Shown here piece by piece: positions 10,120 to 21,429 of a stretch of 64,000 nt of DNA. The notes below the pieces were generated by a model. That model was not told the origin of the DNA. It searched no databases and worked only from the letters and a program-made list of their open reading frames with translations. The DNA comes from Phymatolithon calcareum (taxonomy: Eukaryota > Rhodophyta > Florideophyceae > Hapalidiales). Both the position numbers and the translations under genes were made by a program. The stretch covers positions 434,001-498,000 of the forward strand of contig OZ345358.1 in the NCBI GenBank assembly GCA_977006965.1, written 5' to 3'. The stretch's first letter is position 1. The number at the start of each line of letters is the position of its first letter.

Positions 10120-10470
10120 ATGTGATGGGGAGAGGGAGAGAAGGGTTTGACCGGACCGAACGGACCACAAACGAAAAAAGACAAGTTTCCGGCGCGGGCG
10201 CGGGCGCCCGCGCCGGCGCAAGTGGCCGCAGCGATAAAGCTGCACAAAGCGCTCCTTCCGACGGTAATCCCGCCGGAAATGGCGGACGCGATCGTGAACG
10301 CGCACTCCAGGGACTTGGCGAATCGAGAACTTGCCACACTTGAAATGCCAGACCCAAGCCCGCCGTTGCAAGATTTCGAGAAAATCTTGCGAATTTAAGC
10401 GGATTTGATACAGGCCGGCTATCATACCGGTCCGGCCCGTTCACCTGTGCGTCACAGATAGGAACCAAGA
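10120..10470 (+). repeat. Repeat E, GC-rich, with short open frame
   Basis: A very GC-rich stretch including a 5-fold GGCGCG-type run near 10193. An 83-codon plus-strand frame at 10147-10398 (MTGPNGPQTKKDK start, Ala/Pro-rich middle) looks protein-like but matches no family I know. The region aligns in reverse orientation with about 28450-28860: the shared words include GGCTATCATACCGGTC and the CGCGCCGGCGCA block. It is therefore a dispersed repeat and not a unique gene. The alignment was done by eye. Confidence 0.4.
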
Positions 10471-10575
10471 GCTCAGTCAGGAATTTTTCCCCGCTACAGT
10501 GCAGGGTTTTTTTGAACTTGCAAGAGCTGTGATCCGGCCTCCCCATGGGAGAAGACTATCACCTTCTGGTAGTAT

Positions 10576-10915
10576 GGTAGTACATGGATTCCGCCCTGAG
10601 TGGTGTGCCGCAACGCTCAAGGAAGCTGGGAGAGAAGACAGAAGAAGATGAAAGAAGGCAGCGAGATGACTAGCTACCGTGAGCGTCCTAAATGGTTTCC
10701 AACCCGGGGCATCCCTTTGAAGGACGGCGACTGAAGATTGGCTATGTAGCGATATAGATGTTAAGCTTCCCCAAGGTCTGCACATTGTGCAGCTTGGGCA
10801 GCTGTTGTGACATCAAGTACCACTCGTATCTGTTAAGTCTACTGGAGCCGTAAGGATGTGGAGTTGTTTACCAGCTCTGATAAATCCCGCAATAAAAGAA
10901 AGAAAGAAAGAAAAT
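10576..10915 (+). repeat. Repeat F, SINE-like, copy 1
   Basis: About 340 bp starting GGTAGTACATGGATTCCGCC and ending GCAATAAAAGAAAGAAAG. It aligns nearly end to end with 61778-62108, and the second copy has a target-site duplication. No protein frame is conserved between the copies. A non-autonomous retroposon is the likeliest reading; a GGTTTCCAACC block could be a weak polymerase III B-box. Confidence 0.6.
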
Positions 10916-11084
10916 ATATCTGCAGCGCGACGCTCAAGCATTTCCATTGTCCGTAACAATATCGTGGTTTAAAGCCTGTCGAAGCACAATACTATGTTAG
11001 CCAAGGGATCTGAGCGCATTTGTACCAAGTCTTGTTGCTAGAAGTTGCAGGTCTCGTTCACGGCGCATCCACTCTGTTGTCAAG

Positions 11085-11275
11085 GTATGTTGATTTATTT
11101 TAAAAGCTCCCAAAGCCTCAATTTGAGTAACAAGGCAGCTTCTCGCTGTTTTCCACACTCATCTCTCTACTATCCTTCTAATATCTCCTTAATCCGAATT
11201 TCTCTCCCTGTGAGGGCCCGGAGAGTCCTCCGCCCAGTGCGTGCCAGTATGGCAGACTCCTCAGTGTGACTTTCG
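11085..11275 (-). mobile_element. LINE-D 3' end fragment
   Basis: Minus-strand reading ends the frame RALTGREIRIKEILEG-stop and continues through CTGCCTTGTTACTCAA to the tail GGGAGCTTTTAAAATAAATC. The same end is seen at 49519-49676 (plus), 53997-54110 (minus) and 57910-58060 (minus). It is a 5'-truncated copy. Confidence 0.65.
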
Positions 11276-11516
11276 TATCCATCGGATTGGAGACGCGACA
11301 TTTCTAGACTAAAAACTGCTCGATAATACATTAACACCGCTGTCTTGAGCGAACTTGCTCCACTTTTTCGGTCCACGTAGTGAATTTCCTCGATTTATTA
11401 TTAATCTGTTCGTACAATGCTTGCCCCGTACAAGGCACGTTGGGAACTTTTAGAATAAAAATCTCTGTTTCTTCTTCTTCTTGTCCCCGTAGATTTGCCG
11501 TCGCATGATTAAAAGA

Positions 11517-12251
11517 TCACTTTGACGGTATCATGTCCCAGCCACTGTATTTCCCACTGGATTTCTTTCCGTTGCACACCACTTCGTAGGTACCCTCGTG
11601 CTTGATCAACTTCTCCATGTCCTCCAACATGAACTGCCACCTGACCTTGAACTTCTTCCCATCCATGGTCCCGGTCATCTTCATGCCGATTGTCTCGCCG
11701 TCGTATACTCCCGCATAATTCCCCTTGATTACCTTGCCGGCCACGCGAACGTTGACCTTTCCGCGCTCTTTCATGACAAGCTTGCCATTTCGAATATCAC
11801 CAGAGTATGAACCGATGGCCTTTCCATAGTGCTCTTTGCCGGCATACATTCCCCTGTACTCGAAATCGAAGTCTCCTTTGTACTTCAAGCGGTACTTCTT
11901 GCCGTTGACGTAAGAACGAAAGTTTCCTGTAAATTCTGAGGAGTAACGCCCCTTAGTTCCAAACATGTCGACGTCGCCCCTGGCTTTTCCGGTAACGTCA
12001 CCTATAGATTTCTTGTCTTTCGACTCGCCTGAAAACTTGCCATCGTGTGTGCCAGTGATACCAAACATGTATTCGGTCCCCTTGAAAGTGCCGTTGAATT
12101 TCTCAGAACGAGCAGCGCGAAGCGCGGCATTGATATGACCCTGAGCAAAGGCAATGCTGATCGGCGCCTCTGGTTTGCGGATCACATCCGCTTGACCGAC
12201 GGCAAGCACAAGCAACGCGATTGCAAGACAAATGAAATTGGAGTGAATCAT
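11517..12251 (-). CDS. Secreted protein of unknown function, family S (copy 1)
   Basis: A 244-residue protein I cannot assign to a known family. Residues 1-22 are a clear signal peptide: a short polar start, a Leu/Ala/Ile-rich core and likely cleavage after GQA. The rest alternates Gly-x-Tyr/Phe-x-Gly short strands with basic residues, suggesting an all-beta extracellular protein. The core RGDVDMFGTKGRY and the GKVNVRVAGKVIKG stretch are shared with the paralogue at 14501-15238. There is one Cys in the mature part. An in-frame extension to 12449 exists, but it has no signal character and would cross a TATA box, so the Met at 12251 is preferred. A LINE-B tail lies just upstream of the gene, from about 12438. 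Confidence 0.8.
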   Translation of the reverse strand: MIHSNFICLAIALLVLAVGQADVIRKPEAPISIAFAQGHINAALRAARSEKFNGTFKGTEYMFGITGTHDGKFSGESKDKKSIGDVTGKARGDVDMFGTKGRYSSEFTGNFRSYVNGKKYRLKYKGDFDFEYRGMYAGKEHYGKAIGSYSGDIRNGKLVMKERGKVNVRVAGKVIKGNYAGVYDGETIGMKMTGTMDGKKFKVRWQFMLEDMEKLIKHEGTYEVVCNGKKSSGKYSGWDMIPSK

Positions 12252-12338
12252 GGTGGTTGATTGGAAGTGCGACTGATGTTCAAAGTCCGTTGTTAGGTTT
12301 CGCAGAAGACCGCAGAGGAATTTCTTTTGGCTGTGGCA

Positions 12339-12344
12339 CTTATA
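12339..12344 (-). promoter_or_regulatory. TATA box of secreted-protein copy 1
   Basis: Minus-strand TATAAG 88-93 bp upstream of the ATG at 12251. The paralogue has TATAAAA at the equivalent distance. Confidence 0.6.
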
Positions 12345-12437
12345 GAGAAGGGCGTCGACGTTGAGATAAGGCGGAACGTAATCGCGATTCACAAGAACAT
12401 GATTCGCTCTTCGCGCTAACCACGATGTATGTTTCAC

Positions 12438-13190
12438 ATTAGACTCCATACTACTCTACAGACGAAGGAGAAGGCTTGGAGGCGAGCAGAAAGAGGAATA
12501 TTCCTTATGATATTCCCGGGTCTACTCCCGCCATCATCAGACTACCGAAAGCACGTCACCGCCAATTGGCGATTAAATGGGCATTCGGACGTTTTCCCCC
12601 ATTGAGTACCACACTTCTGGAAGACAAATTCGGTGAAATCGTACCAACTCTAATGAACAAGCTCGAAGTGTACCTTCAAAGATATCGACTAACAGAAGAG
12701 GAGACTAGTGAGACTGAAAAGGCACTTGACAAAGTACTATTCCTCACAATCGTCTTTTATGACGACATGGAATAGACCAAGACAAAATAGAACGGCGACG
12801 CTGAGATTCCTACGAACAGGACAAGTGGACTCTAAGCTTTTCCCTCCACCTTCTCTGGAGGAGGGTTTTTGCAGCTAGGGCTACGACGATATCAACGAGC
12901 TTTTGCGGGCTTTAACGGAGCTACCAAGGTAGTAGCATCTGAAACGCATCTCCCTTACAGTCTTATGAGTGTTTCTGAGGGCGTTTAATAAATTCAAAAT
13001 TCAAAAAAAAAAAAATACTACTCTACAGCGTCACCATAATTGACAATATGGAGAACGACGAGTCCCTGTATTAGGGACCAGGCGATATACTAGAATGAAC
13101 AAGTTACGAAAAGCTGCTCCCGTACAGTCTTAGAAGTGCTAATGAGGGCTTTCAAATAAACAACTAAACAGTTGCAAAAAGACACCTTCA
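12438..13190 (+). mobile_element. LINE-B 3' end, interrupted by a LINE-C insertion
   Basis: Begins ATTAGACTCCATACTACTCTACA, breaks at the inserted element (12461-13015) and resumes at 13016 with TACTACTCTACAGCGTCACC. It ends in GGGCTTTCAAATAAACAAC. The continuous version is at 19090-19275, which fixes the order of insertion. It is a 5'-truncated copy. Confidence 0.8.
12461..13015 (+). mobile_element. LINE-C, 5'-truncated, with 12-bp target-site duplication
   Basis: 555 bp flanked by TACTACTCTACA at 12449-12460 and 13016-13027. It carries a 99-codon terminal frame (12476-12775) that includes RHRQLAIKWAFGRFPP, the C-terminal module found in the other LINE groups. A 3' UTR from about 12836 (GCTTTTCCCTCC) ends in GGGCGTTTAATAAATTC and a poly-A run. 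The last 175-180 bp recur alone at 48286-48460. Confidence 0.85.
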
Positions 13191-14500
13191 CAGGACCTTC
13201 TTCGGTGGAACCTACTGCTAGAAGGTGATATCCAAGTGCTTCGTAATTCTGCAAGTTGTCTCCGCGCTAGTCGTCATGAATATTTAACAATAGCAAGAAA
13301 TGGGGCAACCTGGACAAGTGCCAACAAGAAAAGCAATTTTATGACATATGTTTGTGTTCGTACTGATATTCTGCGTTAGAAATTCCGGATATATATTTCG
13401 CGGTGGGCGTGGTGGGAATTGAACTCGTGACTGTACTTTGAAAAGCGCAGTGTATGATAGCGTAAACTGGGACCATAACCTGTTATGACGTCGACAACTG
13501 CGCCAAAGGGTCTTGCCCCCCTTGATCAGGAAGGACATGTGTGTAGCGACAATTGGGGCGAAATGAAGGATATCATCACACGCCAGTAAAGTTCCAATGC
13601 CAATTGTCGATTGTGCTGATGAATCTCGTGTCTATTTCGGTTGGCTCATAAATATCACCGCATTGTAGAATCAAGAGATTTGTAGGTTTCTGTACTCCCA
13701 CGAATCTCTGCCCAGCGGCGTCTAGAGAAGGTAGTCTATGAGAGGCGCGCAGGCGTGGCGCAACATCATTGGACGAGGATTGGGATTCTTCGAACGGGAC
13801 GATGCGCGAATGGTTCCACTGAGCAGTCCGTGGCACCGCACGCACCAATGATGCAGTGATGGAGGCAGCCACAGATCGCACCTCGGAAATAACCCCAAAA
13901 CCTCGAGGCCACTAGCGTCAGAAATTGGTTGGAAAATCTCGCAGTTGCGGTGGAACTGTATCCGTACACCGTTGCTGGGCGTGAGCATTCAGCTGCTAAT
14001 AGGGAATTTTATTTGTTCTTTCTCTCGTTTATTGGAGAAAACATCAATCTTGAACTAACACCTGAACGCCGAGACCGCAGACAGTCGGCCGTCAAAAGAG
14101 GCTCTTGCTGTATTCACTACTCATCTTCCCCAAGCTACCGTACCGAATCGCGAATTCTCTATGATGCTTGAAGCTAATTGAATTGTGAGACCCAACTGGT
14201 GGCAAGAAGACTAAGGCGCGGCATCGACTAGACCGACCTGTTTTCGAAGTGGGAGCGCAACATGAACGCCAAGCCCGCAGAAGTCGAAGAAACAACTTGC
14301 CGTGAACCCACAGCTGAGTGGCACGTAACTTTAAGAAAATCATCGATTTGTTTTGACCTGCAGAGACAAATGGTTGTCTTATGGACACGACGAGGTCGTC
14401 GCGGAAAGACGTCTAAGAAGCGAATTGATCTATTTTGATGCATTGAGTACCCCTCAACTAGAAAAGTCTCACAATTTTGAGTGCACAACCTTCTCGACAA
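13191..14500. other. Region without protein gene; possible tRNA-like block
   Basis: No convincing coding region. On the minus strand, 13491-13505 reads TGGCGCAGTTGTCGA, resembling a polymerase III A-box, and 13415-13426 reads GAGTTCAATTCC, resembling a B-box. A 9-bp anticodon-like stem with one mismatch lies between them. The boxes are farther apart than in an ordinary tRNA gene and the T-arm pairs poorly, so this could be a tRNA pseudogene, an intron-bearing tRNA or a tRNA-derived SINE. Confidence 0.3.
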
Positions 14501-15238
14501 TTATTTCGGCGGCGGGCGCATTGCCCAGCCCTTGTAACTCCCAGTGTATTTCTTACCATCCGACACGACTTCCCAGGTACCCTCGTTGGTAATATATTTC
14601 TCCATGTCCTCCAACATAACCTCATACTTGACCCTGAACCGCTTCCCATCCAAGGTTCCCCCCATCCTGACAGCGAAGGTCTCACCATTGTACGTGCTGG
14701 AATAACTACCCTTGATTACCTTGCCGGCCACGCGTACATTAACCATTCCGCGCTCCTTCATGACGTAGTTGCCGTTTTGGAAATCCCCGGAGTAGGATCC
14801 GACGGCTTTACCGTAGTGCTCTTGTCCGCCATAAATCCCCTTGTATTCAAAATCGAAGCTACCTCCATACTTCACGCGATATTTCCTTCCCATGACGGCA
14901 GCATGGAAGTCTCCTGCAAAGTCCGCGGTGTACTTCCCCTTTGTCCCAAACATGTCGACGTCGCCCCTGGCTGTTCCACTAGTGTCGCCTGAAGTTGTTT
15001 CGTTTGACGACATGCCTGCCATCGTGCCATTGTACGTACCCATGTTACCGAACATGCTGAACTTGCCCTTGTAGGTGCCTGAGAATTTCTCTGACTGAGC
15101 GGCGCGAATCGAGGCATGGAGGTGCTCTTTAGCAAAGACCATGCTAATCGGTGCCTGTGGCTGCGGGATCACATCGGCATGGCAGACGGAAAGCACGAGC
15201 AACGCAACTGCAAAACATATGAACTTAGAATGCATCAT
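14501..15238 (-). CDS. Secreted protein of unknown function, family S (copy 2)
   Basis: A 245-residue paralogue of the protein at 11517-12251. It has a signal peptide at about residues 1-22 (M-M-H-S start, hydrophobic core, likely cleavage after CHA). The Gly/Tyr-rich beta-type body contains RGDVDMFGTKGKY and a GMVNVRVAGKVIKG stretch. The C-terminus is Pro-rich. The mature part lacks cysteines and recognisable catalytic motifs, so a structural or matrix role is only a guess. Two adjacent ATGs (15238 and 15235) can serve as start. Conservation between the two genes covers the whole length, including the signal peptide, so both are probably functional. Confidence 0.8.
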   Translation of the reverse strand: MMHSKFICFAVALLVLSVCHADVIPQPQAPISMVFAKEHLHASIRAAQSEKFSGTYKGKFSMFGNMGTYNGTMAGMSSNETTSGDTSGTARGDVDMFGTKGKYTADFAGDFHAAVMGRKYRVKYGGSFDFEYKGIYGGQEHYGKAVGSYSGDFQNGNYVMKERGMVNVRVAGKVIKGSYSSTYNGETFAVRMGGTLDGKRFRVKYEVMLEDMEKYITNEGTWEVVSDGKKYTGSYKGWAMRPPPK

Positions 15239-15324
15239 GTCTGGTGAATGGAAATATAGCTGTTGGGTAGGTTCGGCTGATGGGTAGCGAAGTTCTTGCA
15301 GACCGAGCTCTGAGTGTCGCGGCA

Positions 15325-15331
15325 TTTTATA
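15325..15331 (-). promoter_or_regulatory. TATA box of secreted-protein copy 2
   Basis: Perfect TATAAAA on the minus strand, 87-93 bp upstream of the ATG at 15238, matching the position in copy 1. Confidence 0.7.
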
Positions 15332-15420
15332 GGGATAAGCAAGGACAATGGAATACGTCGAATGCAATCTACGATAAGATCGCTGCCATTTACAGGAAAA
15401 TCATTCGTTCGCCGCACCAA

Positions 15421-18260
15421 AAACTTCGTAAGTCTAAGATTTAGCTGTATCTTTGTCTGTGGAACGTAAAAGAAAGGAGAACAAACATTTGAATAATTCG
15501 AAGCGCTTGGATACTTCCTCTAACTTGAATCTTATTACAGGAGCAATAATCGAACGAAACATCGTAAAAGAATGCGAGCAGCGTTCAGGGCGAGTGCCAA
15601 CAAGGAACTACAGGGAATCTGGGTAAACCCAAATCTCAATGTTCGATGTTTTGCAGTTGCATCTCGTGTCATTTGCAGATCACATAGACGAAACCCTGGC
15701 TACAAAGCATGTTTGGGTTGGCTGACCAGCTACGATTCTTTTATCCAGCTCCTAATTGTTTGCAGCGCTGAGCGCTGCAGACAATTGGGCGCTAAGAATA
15801 CCAGAAGAATATTGCAGCCATTCAGGGGCAGGGAAATGGCACTTCAAGCACAATCAGCTGGTACGTTTCAGTTTCATACTCTGAACCATATGGAACATGA
15901 GCCACGGCGATACTAAAAAATCCTGTCGGAACTGTCTTCCAGAGTAGCTCTTGTATATTTACACATTTGTCGCGTCGGCGATATTCGACCGCCAAAGTGC
16001 AGTTGTACTCGAAGAGGCGTCATGCTGTATGCACTTTAACAAGCCAGGCCCATCCATCGCAGATGAAGTACAGAATCCTGTCAAAAGAAGATATTTGCAG
16101 AACGGTCGTCAAACCGCACAACAGTTAAAATGCCGACTCCGGCTGCCACAAGGTGCCTTGCAATTGGTTTCTTCCTTCCATTGGAGCATTTGGATGGCGA
16201 TCCTTGCATGGTGATGCACACCGGGTCTTTTGAGATCCGATGCTCCATAGTTAAAGAACCGCTACTGAGATCATAAATGAAGGTAATATATTCTAGCAAT
16301 TCAGGCGATGAGACAGATCATTCATCCCATATACACAACTCCAGTTTTAAAGCTCCCTAGTACCATCTGTAGCATTCACTGCAGCAAGTTCCACTGCTCT
16401 TCAAGTTCAGAACGGAGGCTTAGAGACGCCCTGTGTTCCGCACCCTTTGTCATTTCAACGAACCGCAGTTCTTCTCCAGAATTGATAGTTGAGATAAGAG
16501 CTCTGGGTGACTAGAGTCAGGGGAACAATCACCACTGGACCCGAACATAAATTCCGAGGAACGGCTGCACAACGGAAGGAAACCTTGCTGGACCAGGTGA
16601 TTCCCGATACAGAATTAGAATTCAATGAGCTCAACAGAATCTTCAACTTTTTGAAAATAGAGTGAAGCACACTAATTATATCCTGGGTTTCTCGCTAAGC
16701 ATTCCAAGTGAGATCCAGGATAAGTGATTGTATTTTCCATTTTACAATGTCTAGAAGCTAGATATATGAATTGCTGGGAACGCATGCACCAAGTCCAATC
16801 GAGGGAATTCATACTTATGCTACTGCAACTATAAGTTACGAGCTTGGTCTACGCTCATATATGGTTTTGAGATCTCTTGAATAACTGAAACCTTCATTCA
16901 ATTCGGGGCTTTATGGACCACAGCATGATTCGATTATCAAAAAGAGTCTTTGTGAACGGCATAGCGAAGAAGACGATGGTAAATACAGCCAGGCTGTTCA
17001 CGGACGCTGTCCTCCCCCAGGCACCGACACTGTTGACACTTACAGACACTACGAGCAACGGCATCGAAGATGTGCGACCGACACCGCACTATGGAAAATT
17101 TCTTCTTACATTGTACTCAAAAGCGCCAGTCCTGTGCTCCCAGGGAAGTATCTCGAGAAAACATAAAATCATGGAACTTGTCAAAAAGTTTCAAATTTGT
17201 CTGGTTGAAGTTTTCGGATATTCGTCCAATCATATTGACGTTTCCTGCAGCACGCAAGCCCGTAGAATTTATGTTGTGGAACGGGTTGTGCGCAATGCTT
17301 AACCAGATTCTTACCAGTTTATTCAGAGACGGCAAAGGCCGTCCGTATTTATAGCACAAATTCTAGGCGTGCAAACATATTCTTCGATGCTTAGGAACAT
17401 TATGTCAAACTTTGGTGTAGCAAACCAAAGAGTTCTTCCAAGTAAGGGTGCTATCCAAGATGGGATCTTCATCCGTCATCGTAATTCAAATTCTAGTTTC
17501 AATCAATTCTATTATGTGTCCAGAAGAAGTTCTTATCAGATGCCTGGACTAAAAAAGAGGCGCAAGAGCATATGCGTCATGTTATACTTTCAGGATAGGC
17601 AAAGTAGTCGGCACTAGCTCTCGCCAATTGTGGTTTGCTTGAGATGCGATCCTTTACTCGCTGCGATGAGCGGTGCCTTATAACATATCGGATTCTCAAC
17701 CTACTGGCTGGTGGTTGCATAGCATACCTCACGAATACCAACACTATCCTGCCACTGTCAGGTCTAACGGCTACCGTGATACGCACGGGCGAGTCAGTGA
17801 CCCAACACGGCGATATCTTGGTGCCTCCCACCCTGTGATTTTTCGACTGTCGGATCTGTTCGTTATTACGAGCTGACACTAGCGGGTGGCCACCCGACAT
17901 GGTCGCTCTCTAGGATCTCTCCTAAGTCGTGTGCTGTCAGTGTCTTTCTTAGCCTTCTTGTTTCGCCATTAACCGAACTCACATTTGCAAGCCACTGTCT
18001 TGTTCGACAACAAGAGACATACACTGCAGTTACAGATTGCCAATGAGGTGGCTCAGTCACGAGATAAATGTTTTCGGTGTCCATACTGCACCACTTCTTG
18101 TAGCCGTTTGCGAACGACCGGACGCGTCGTTCATAACAATTTGCAAGCATGATTCCGGACTGGGGCAGCACGCTCCAGCAGGGCTTGACGCACTGGTAAA
18201 TTTGACACGCGACTAGTCCTCTCATAGTGCTGCTCCCGCTGTAATTTCGCTGTCCCAAGG
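15421..18260. other. Region without recognisable gene
   Basis: About 2.8 kb holding only short frames. A 143-codon minus-strand frame at 17866-18297 has several Cys and Arg but no domain I recognise. Its upstream edge (about 18270-18350) resembles the DNA flanking the hAT element near 54580-54650, so it belongs to a dispersed repeat. Confidence 0.4.
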
Positions 18261-18439
18261 CGGTCGCTTTTTCCTCTCGCGACTGTACGCCGCACAACTT
18301 GGATCGCGAGAGTCATGTGCTAACAGTAGATGATCTCTTGGTTCATACGGGCACTTATCGCCCGGTTTTAAGGCGTGCTGGACCGATTATGCCCCGAAGA
18401 GCTCCAGTAAGGATCTGAAATGGCCCGAAATGTCATGTT

Positions 18440-18703
18440 GGGGAATAATTTGTTTAATTTTTACCCCGGCGGGATACATATCCCATGTCACCCCCTTCGG
18501 CCGAAACGACAAGAGGAAGTCTACTACCTCCAAAACAGGGCTGATAAGCCGGTTATCGCCGAATCGTGTTACACCAATAAAAAAGAAACTCTTACATAGA
18601 CAGAATCCAGACAAAGCATATTGACACTAGGAAAATTGCCCCAAGCGTCAGCAGATGTGTTGGTAACTTTTCAATAAAAATCTACCTTTCTTCTTCTATG
18701 CGT
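18440..18703 (+). mobile_element. LINE-A 3' end
   Basis: Plus-strand copy of the LINE-A 3' UTR: an AAAGAAACTCTTACATAGACAG block, a GCCCCAAGCGTCAGCAGATG block, and the tail TAACTTTTCAATAAAAATC with a (TTC)n end. 5'-truncated, no coding part left. Confidence 0.7.
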
Positions 18704-18837
18704 TGTATCACTGCTATTCGAGTAGGATGTAGTGTATAAGGTAATTAGTTCCTCTGAGTAAAGGAAGGTGGTTAGTTCTTCGGATTTCAGCTCGACTGCT
18801 CGGATCGTTGCACCTTCAACTTCGTAAGAAGGCACGA

Positions 18838-19285
18838 GGCTCGAAGAAAGAAGAAAGAAGAAAGAAGAAAGAAGAAAATACCGTACGACAAACCGGAGGA
18901 GATCCCGGCCATCCTCAGGTTTGCCAAGGTGAGACATCGACAGCTGGCCATAAAATACGCAAGCGGAAGGTTCCCTAAAGTGACCACGACGCTAATATCG
19001 AATACATTCGGAATGGAAGCAGAGCGCCATCTGGAGTCCATAAGCATGAACCTAAAAAAGGATGAATTGGACCCCGGAGAGATGTTAAGAACGGAAAGGG
19101 CATTAGACTCCATACTACTGTACAGCGTCACCATAATTGACAACATGGAGAACGACTAGTCCCTGTATTAGGGACCAGGCGATATACTAGAATAAACAAG
19201 TTACGGAAAGCTGTCCCGTACAGTCTTAGGAGTGTTAATGAGGGCTTTCAAATAAACAACTAAACAGTTGCAAGAAAAAACCTTC
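18838..19285 (+). mobile_element. LINE-B C-terminal module and 3' UTR
   Basis: After a GAA-rich simple repeat (about 18845-18880) the frame runs IPYDKPEE...RHRQLAIKYASGRFP and on to DNMEND-stop at 19159. It is followed by the LINE-B 3' UTR ending GGGCTTTCAAATAAACAAC. This is the uninterrupted reference for the broken copy at 12438-13190. Confidence 0.75.
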
Positions 19286-19299
19286 AACTTCGCCTGCAG

Positions 19300-19700
19300 G
19301 TCCCTTTCAACCACGCGCATTCAAGTTACCTTTCCGTAATTCGTGCGCTCTTCTCAAGGTCGACGACCAAGTCAAGGTCCCCGCCGGAAGATGACGTCTT
19401 CCCAGCCCTTCTTGACCGCTACCGTTTTGTCGCACGAGCCACTTCGGTGACAATTGCGTTCAATGTCCCTTTTCCCTTTTTCGCGCGCCTGTCTCAAGGG
19501 CGACGGTCAAGCCAAGGTCGCCGCCGAAAGACGACACCGACATCTACACGCTTACTCTGTCTGTTATCAATTGTGGGTTTTGTAGGTTTGTCTTTCTTTC
19601 CTCCTCTTTCTGTATAGTCTCTCCCGCTCTTTTCTTCACTCTCCTCTCGTTGGTTTTTCACACACTTATGGCGCCAGGTTCTTTTCAGCCTGGCTCTACA
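19300..19700 (+). repeat. Pyrimidine-rich repeat H, copy 1
   Basis: Two internally similar segments (TCTCAAGGTCGACG...CAAGGTC type) followed by a TTC/CTC-rich stretch ending in GGCGCCAGGTTCTTTTCAG. A diverged relative lies at 57130-57770. It may be a retroelement leader or LTR; there is no proof of either. Confidence 0.4.
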
Positions 19701-19707
19701 CATAGTT

Positions 19708-20938
19708 TTACTGGTAGAACAGGACACCTTCGTGACCGCCTTGAACGTATGAAACCATTATGTAGATTCCTTTACTACCCCGTTGAATGGCTCTGAGGGA
19801 AAAATGCACGAAAAGCCGAACAGCGAGTTTCTCAACAGGTCCGTGACACAGCGCATATGTTATCCGCGGTGAATGAGTGACGTGAAATTCATTCAAGCTC
19901 TTTTTCGTTCCTCTAACAAATACAAAAATACTCACCGGCTTGCTTGTCATCGTTTTTAGAAAATATTTCAGTCTGCAGTCATGACAAGCGCGCAAGCGCC
20001 AGGTTCCCTCAAGTGAGCACAACGCTATTATCGAATACATTTGGAGCGGCAGCCGAGTGCCACCTGGAGAACGTTCGCAAGAACCTAACAAAGTATGAAC
20101 TGGACTCCGGAGAAATGGTAAGAACGGATACCCTTTTCGAAGAACACCCTTTGTCGGAGCAGCAAGGCCAGAGACGGTGCGGAGGTATGGAGATCTTCTA
20201 AGATTTGGCCACCTCAATTCTGCCATCACATACCTCTTGATATATGCTCGAGAATGCGAACTTGTGCCGCAGGAACGGTCGACTTCCACATAGGGAAGTG
20301 GCACCGAGCGAATTTCAAACTGGGGGACGAAGCGCTAATGATAATGGAAACTGAAAGCGTAATACCCTGTGACGACAAAAAGAGCCATGATGACCACGAT
20401 CGCTCCCCGTACGAAGGTCCAGGAGATCAAGGCGATAACACAGATGACGCCTTAGCTCTGAAACTTCGGTCCCCGGAGGGCCCAAGAAACGTGCGAATAA
20501 CAGCAGACAAAGACTTTAACGAAAAGGACGCACATGCCGCCTCGGGCGATGCGGCCCAAGATGCAGAATCACCAGCAAGCGACAACACTAAATCTCCTAT
20601 GACGGCATCGCAGAGAATATAATGACGGAAGAAATGATAGTGTGATGCGATATTCTTAGACAATGCGAAAGTAGTACACGGGAAGCTGCTCTGGTGTCGG
20701 CGAACTCTGGCGCTGAGGGCTGCTAAAATAAAAACTTCCAATTTCCCCCTACCTCTTGAGATCATGCACTGTGTGCAGACAACAGATGATGGCACATACT
20801 CCTCTACAAGACAACTACCGCCGGTGACCCGCATGGATCAATACCCTTTGTTATGTCGCAGCAGCACATCTAATGGCAGCCGGAAAGCGACCACGCGCGA
20901 TGACATCTGGGCGTTGATCGACATCGCTAAAGATTGTC
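19708..20938 (+). other. LINE-B-like remnants and an unassigned frame
   Basis: At about 19985-20130 a degenerate LINE-B module reads FPQVSTTLLSNTFG. A 122-codon plus-strand frame at 20254-20622, rich in Asp, Ser and Ala, has no recognisable domain. At 20717-20757 there is a LINE-type tail (GGCTGCTAAAATAAAAACTT then a C-run). The interval is best read as a degraded LINE copy; a real gene at 20254 is possible but unsupported. Confidence 0.4.
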
Positions 20939-21427
20939 TTAGAGCCACAACCAGTGACATTCGAGAAGTGCGCGAAGCATGTTACGCGTCAGATCTGCGA
21001 ACGGGAGAAGATACTCAGTCATTGGACGAACGAGCGCCTTATATAGTCTTAAGAGTGTGAACCCTTTTCCGTGGAGTCCGATGTTTCCTAGAACCATCAG
21101 TCGATTCTGTGCTGCATCTATTCTGGAAAGCGCAGAGGTTTCTGTTACGCCGTTCGAAGATATGGAGATGCCCAAGTATGTTGTTTCGGACACAGTCTCG
21201 ATTTCTTTTCTTGCGAGAACGAATTTGAAGCTTTCGTTTGCACCATTGGGAGTTATGACGCAACTCTTCCCGACCTTTGTATTCCAGACCATCTCGGTAG
21301 AGGCGACCCAGTCCGAGGCAATGTCCAGGAGCAATTGAAGCCCTATTGGGGAAAAAGCGCGAAGTATGACGTCATCCGCGAGAAACGTGACCGGGCTTTT
21401 AGAATAATGAAACGGAATTCTTGACAA
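20939..21427 (-). mobile_element. LINE reverse-transcriptase fragment
   Basis: Minus-strand frame of about 160 residues with FLADDVILRA, the catalytic box of a non-LTR reverse transcriptase. The palm/thumb text follows: W-N-T-K, TYLGISIS, RLYKALVRPMTEY. Fingers, endonuclease and 3' UTR are absent, and the fragment stops where repeat block X begins. Confidence 0.75.
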
Positions 21428-21429
21428 GC

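Noticed and set aside
12836-13015. First read as an independent SINE because the last 180 bp recur at 48286-48460
   Set aside because: The target duplication of the first copy encloses a longer insert (12461-13015) with a LINE C-terminal frame, so the 180 bp are the LINE-C 3' UTR and the short copy is a 5' truncation.
20254-20622. 122-codon Asp/Ser-rich plus-strand frame
   Set aside because: No homologue or domain recognised, and it lies within LINE debris; kept only as a note in the region entry.
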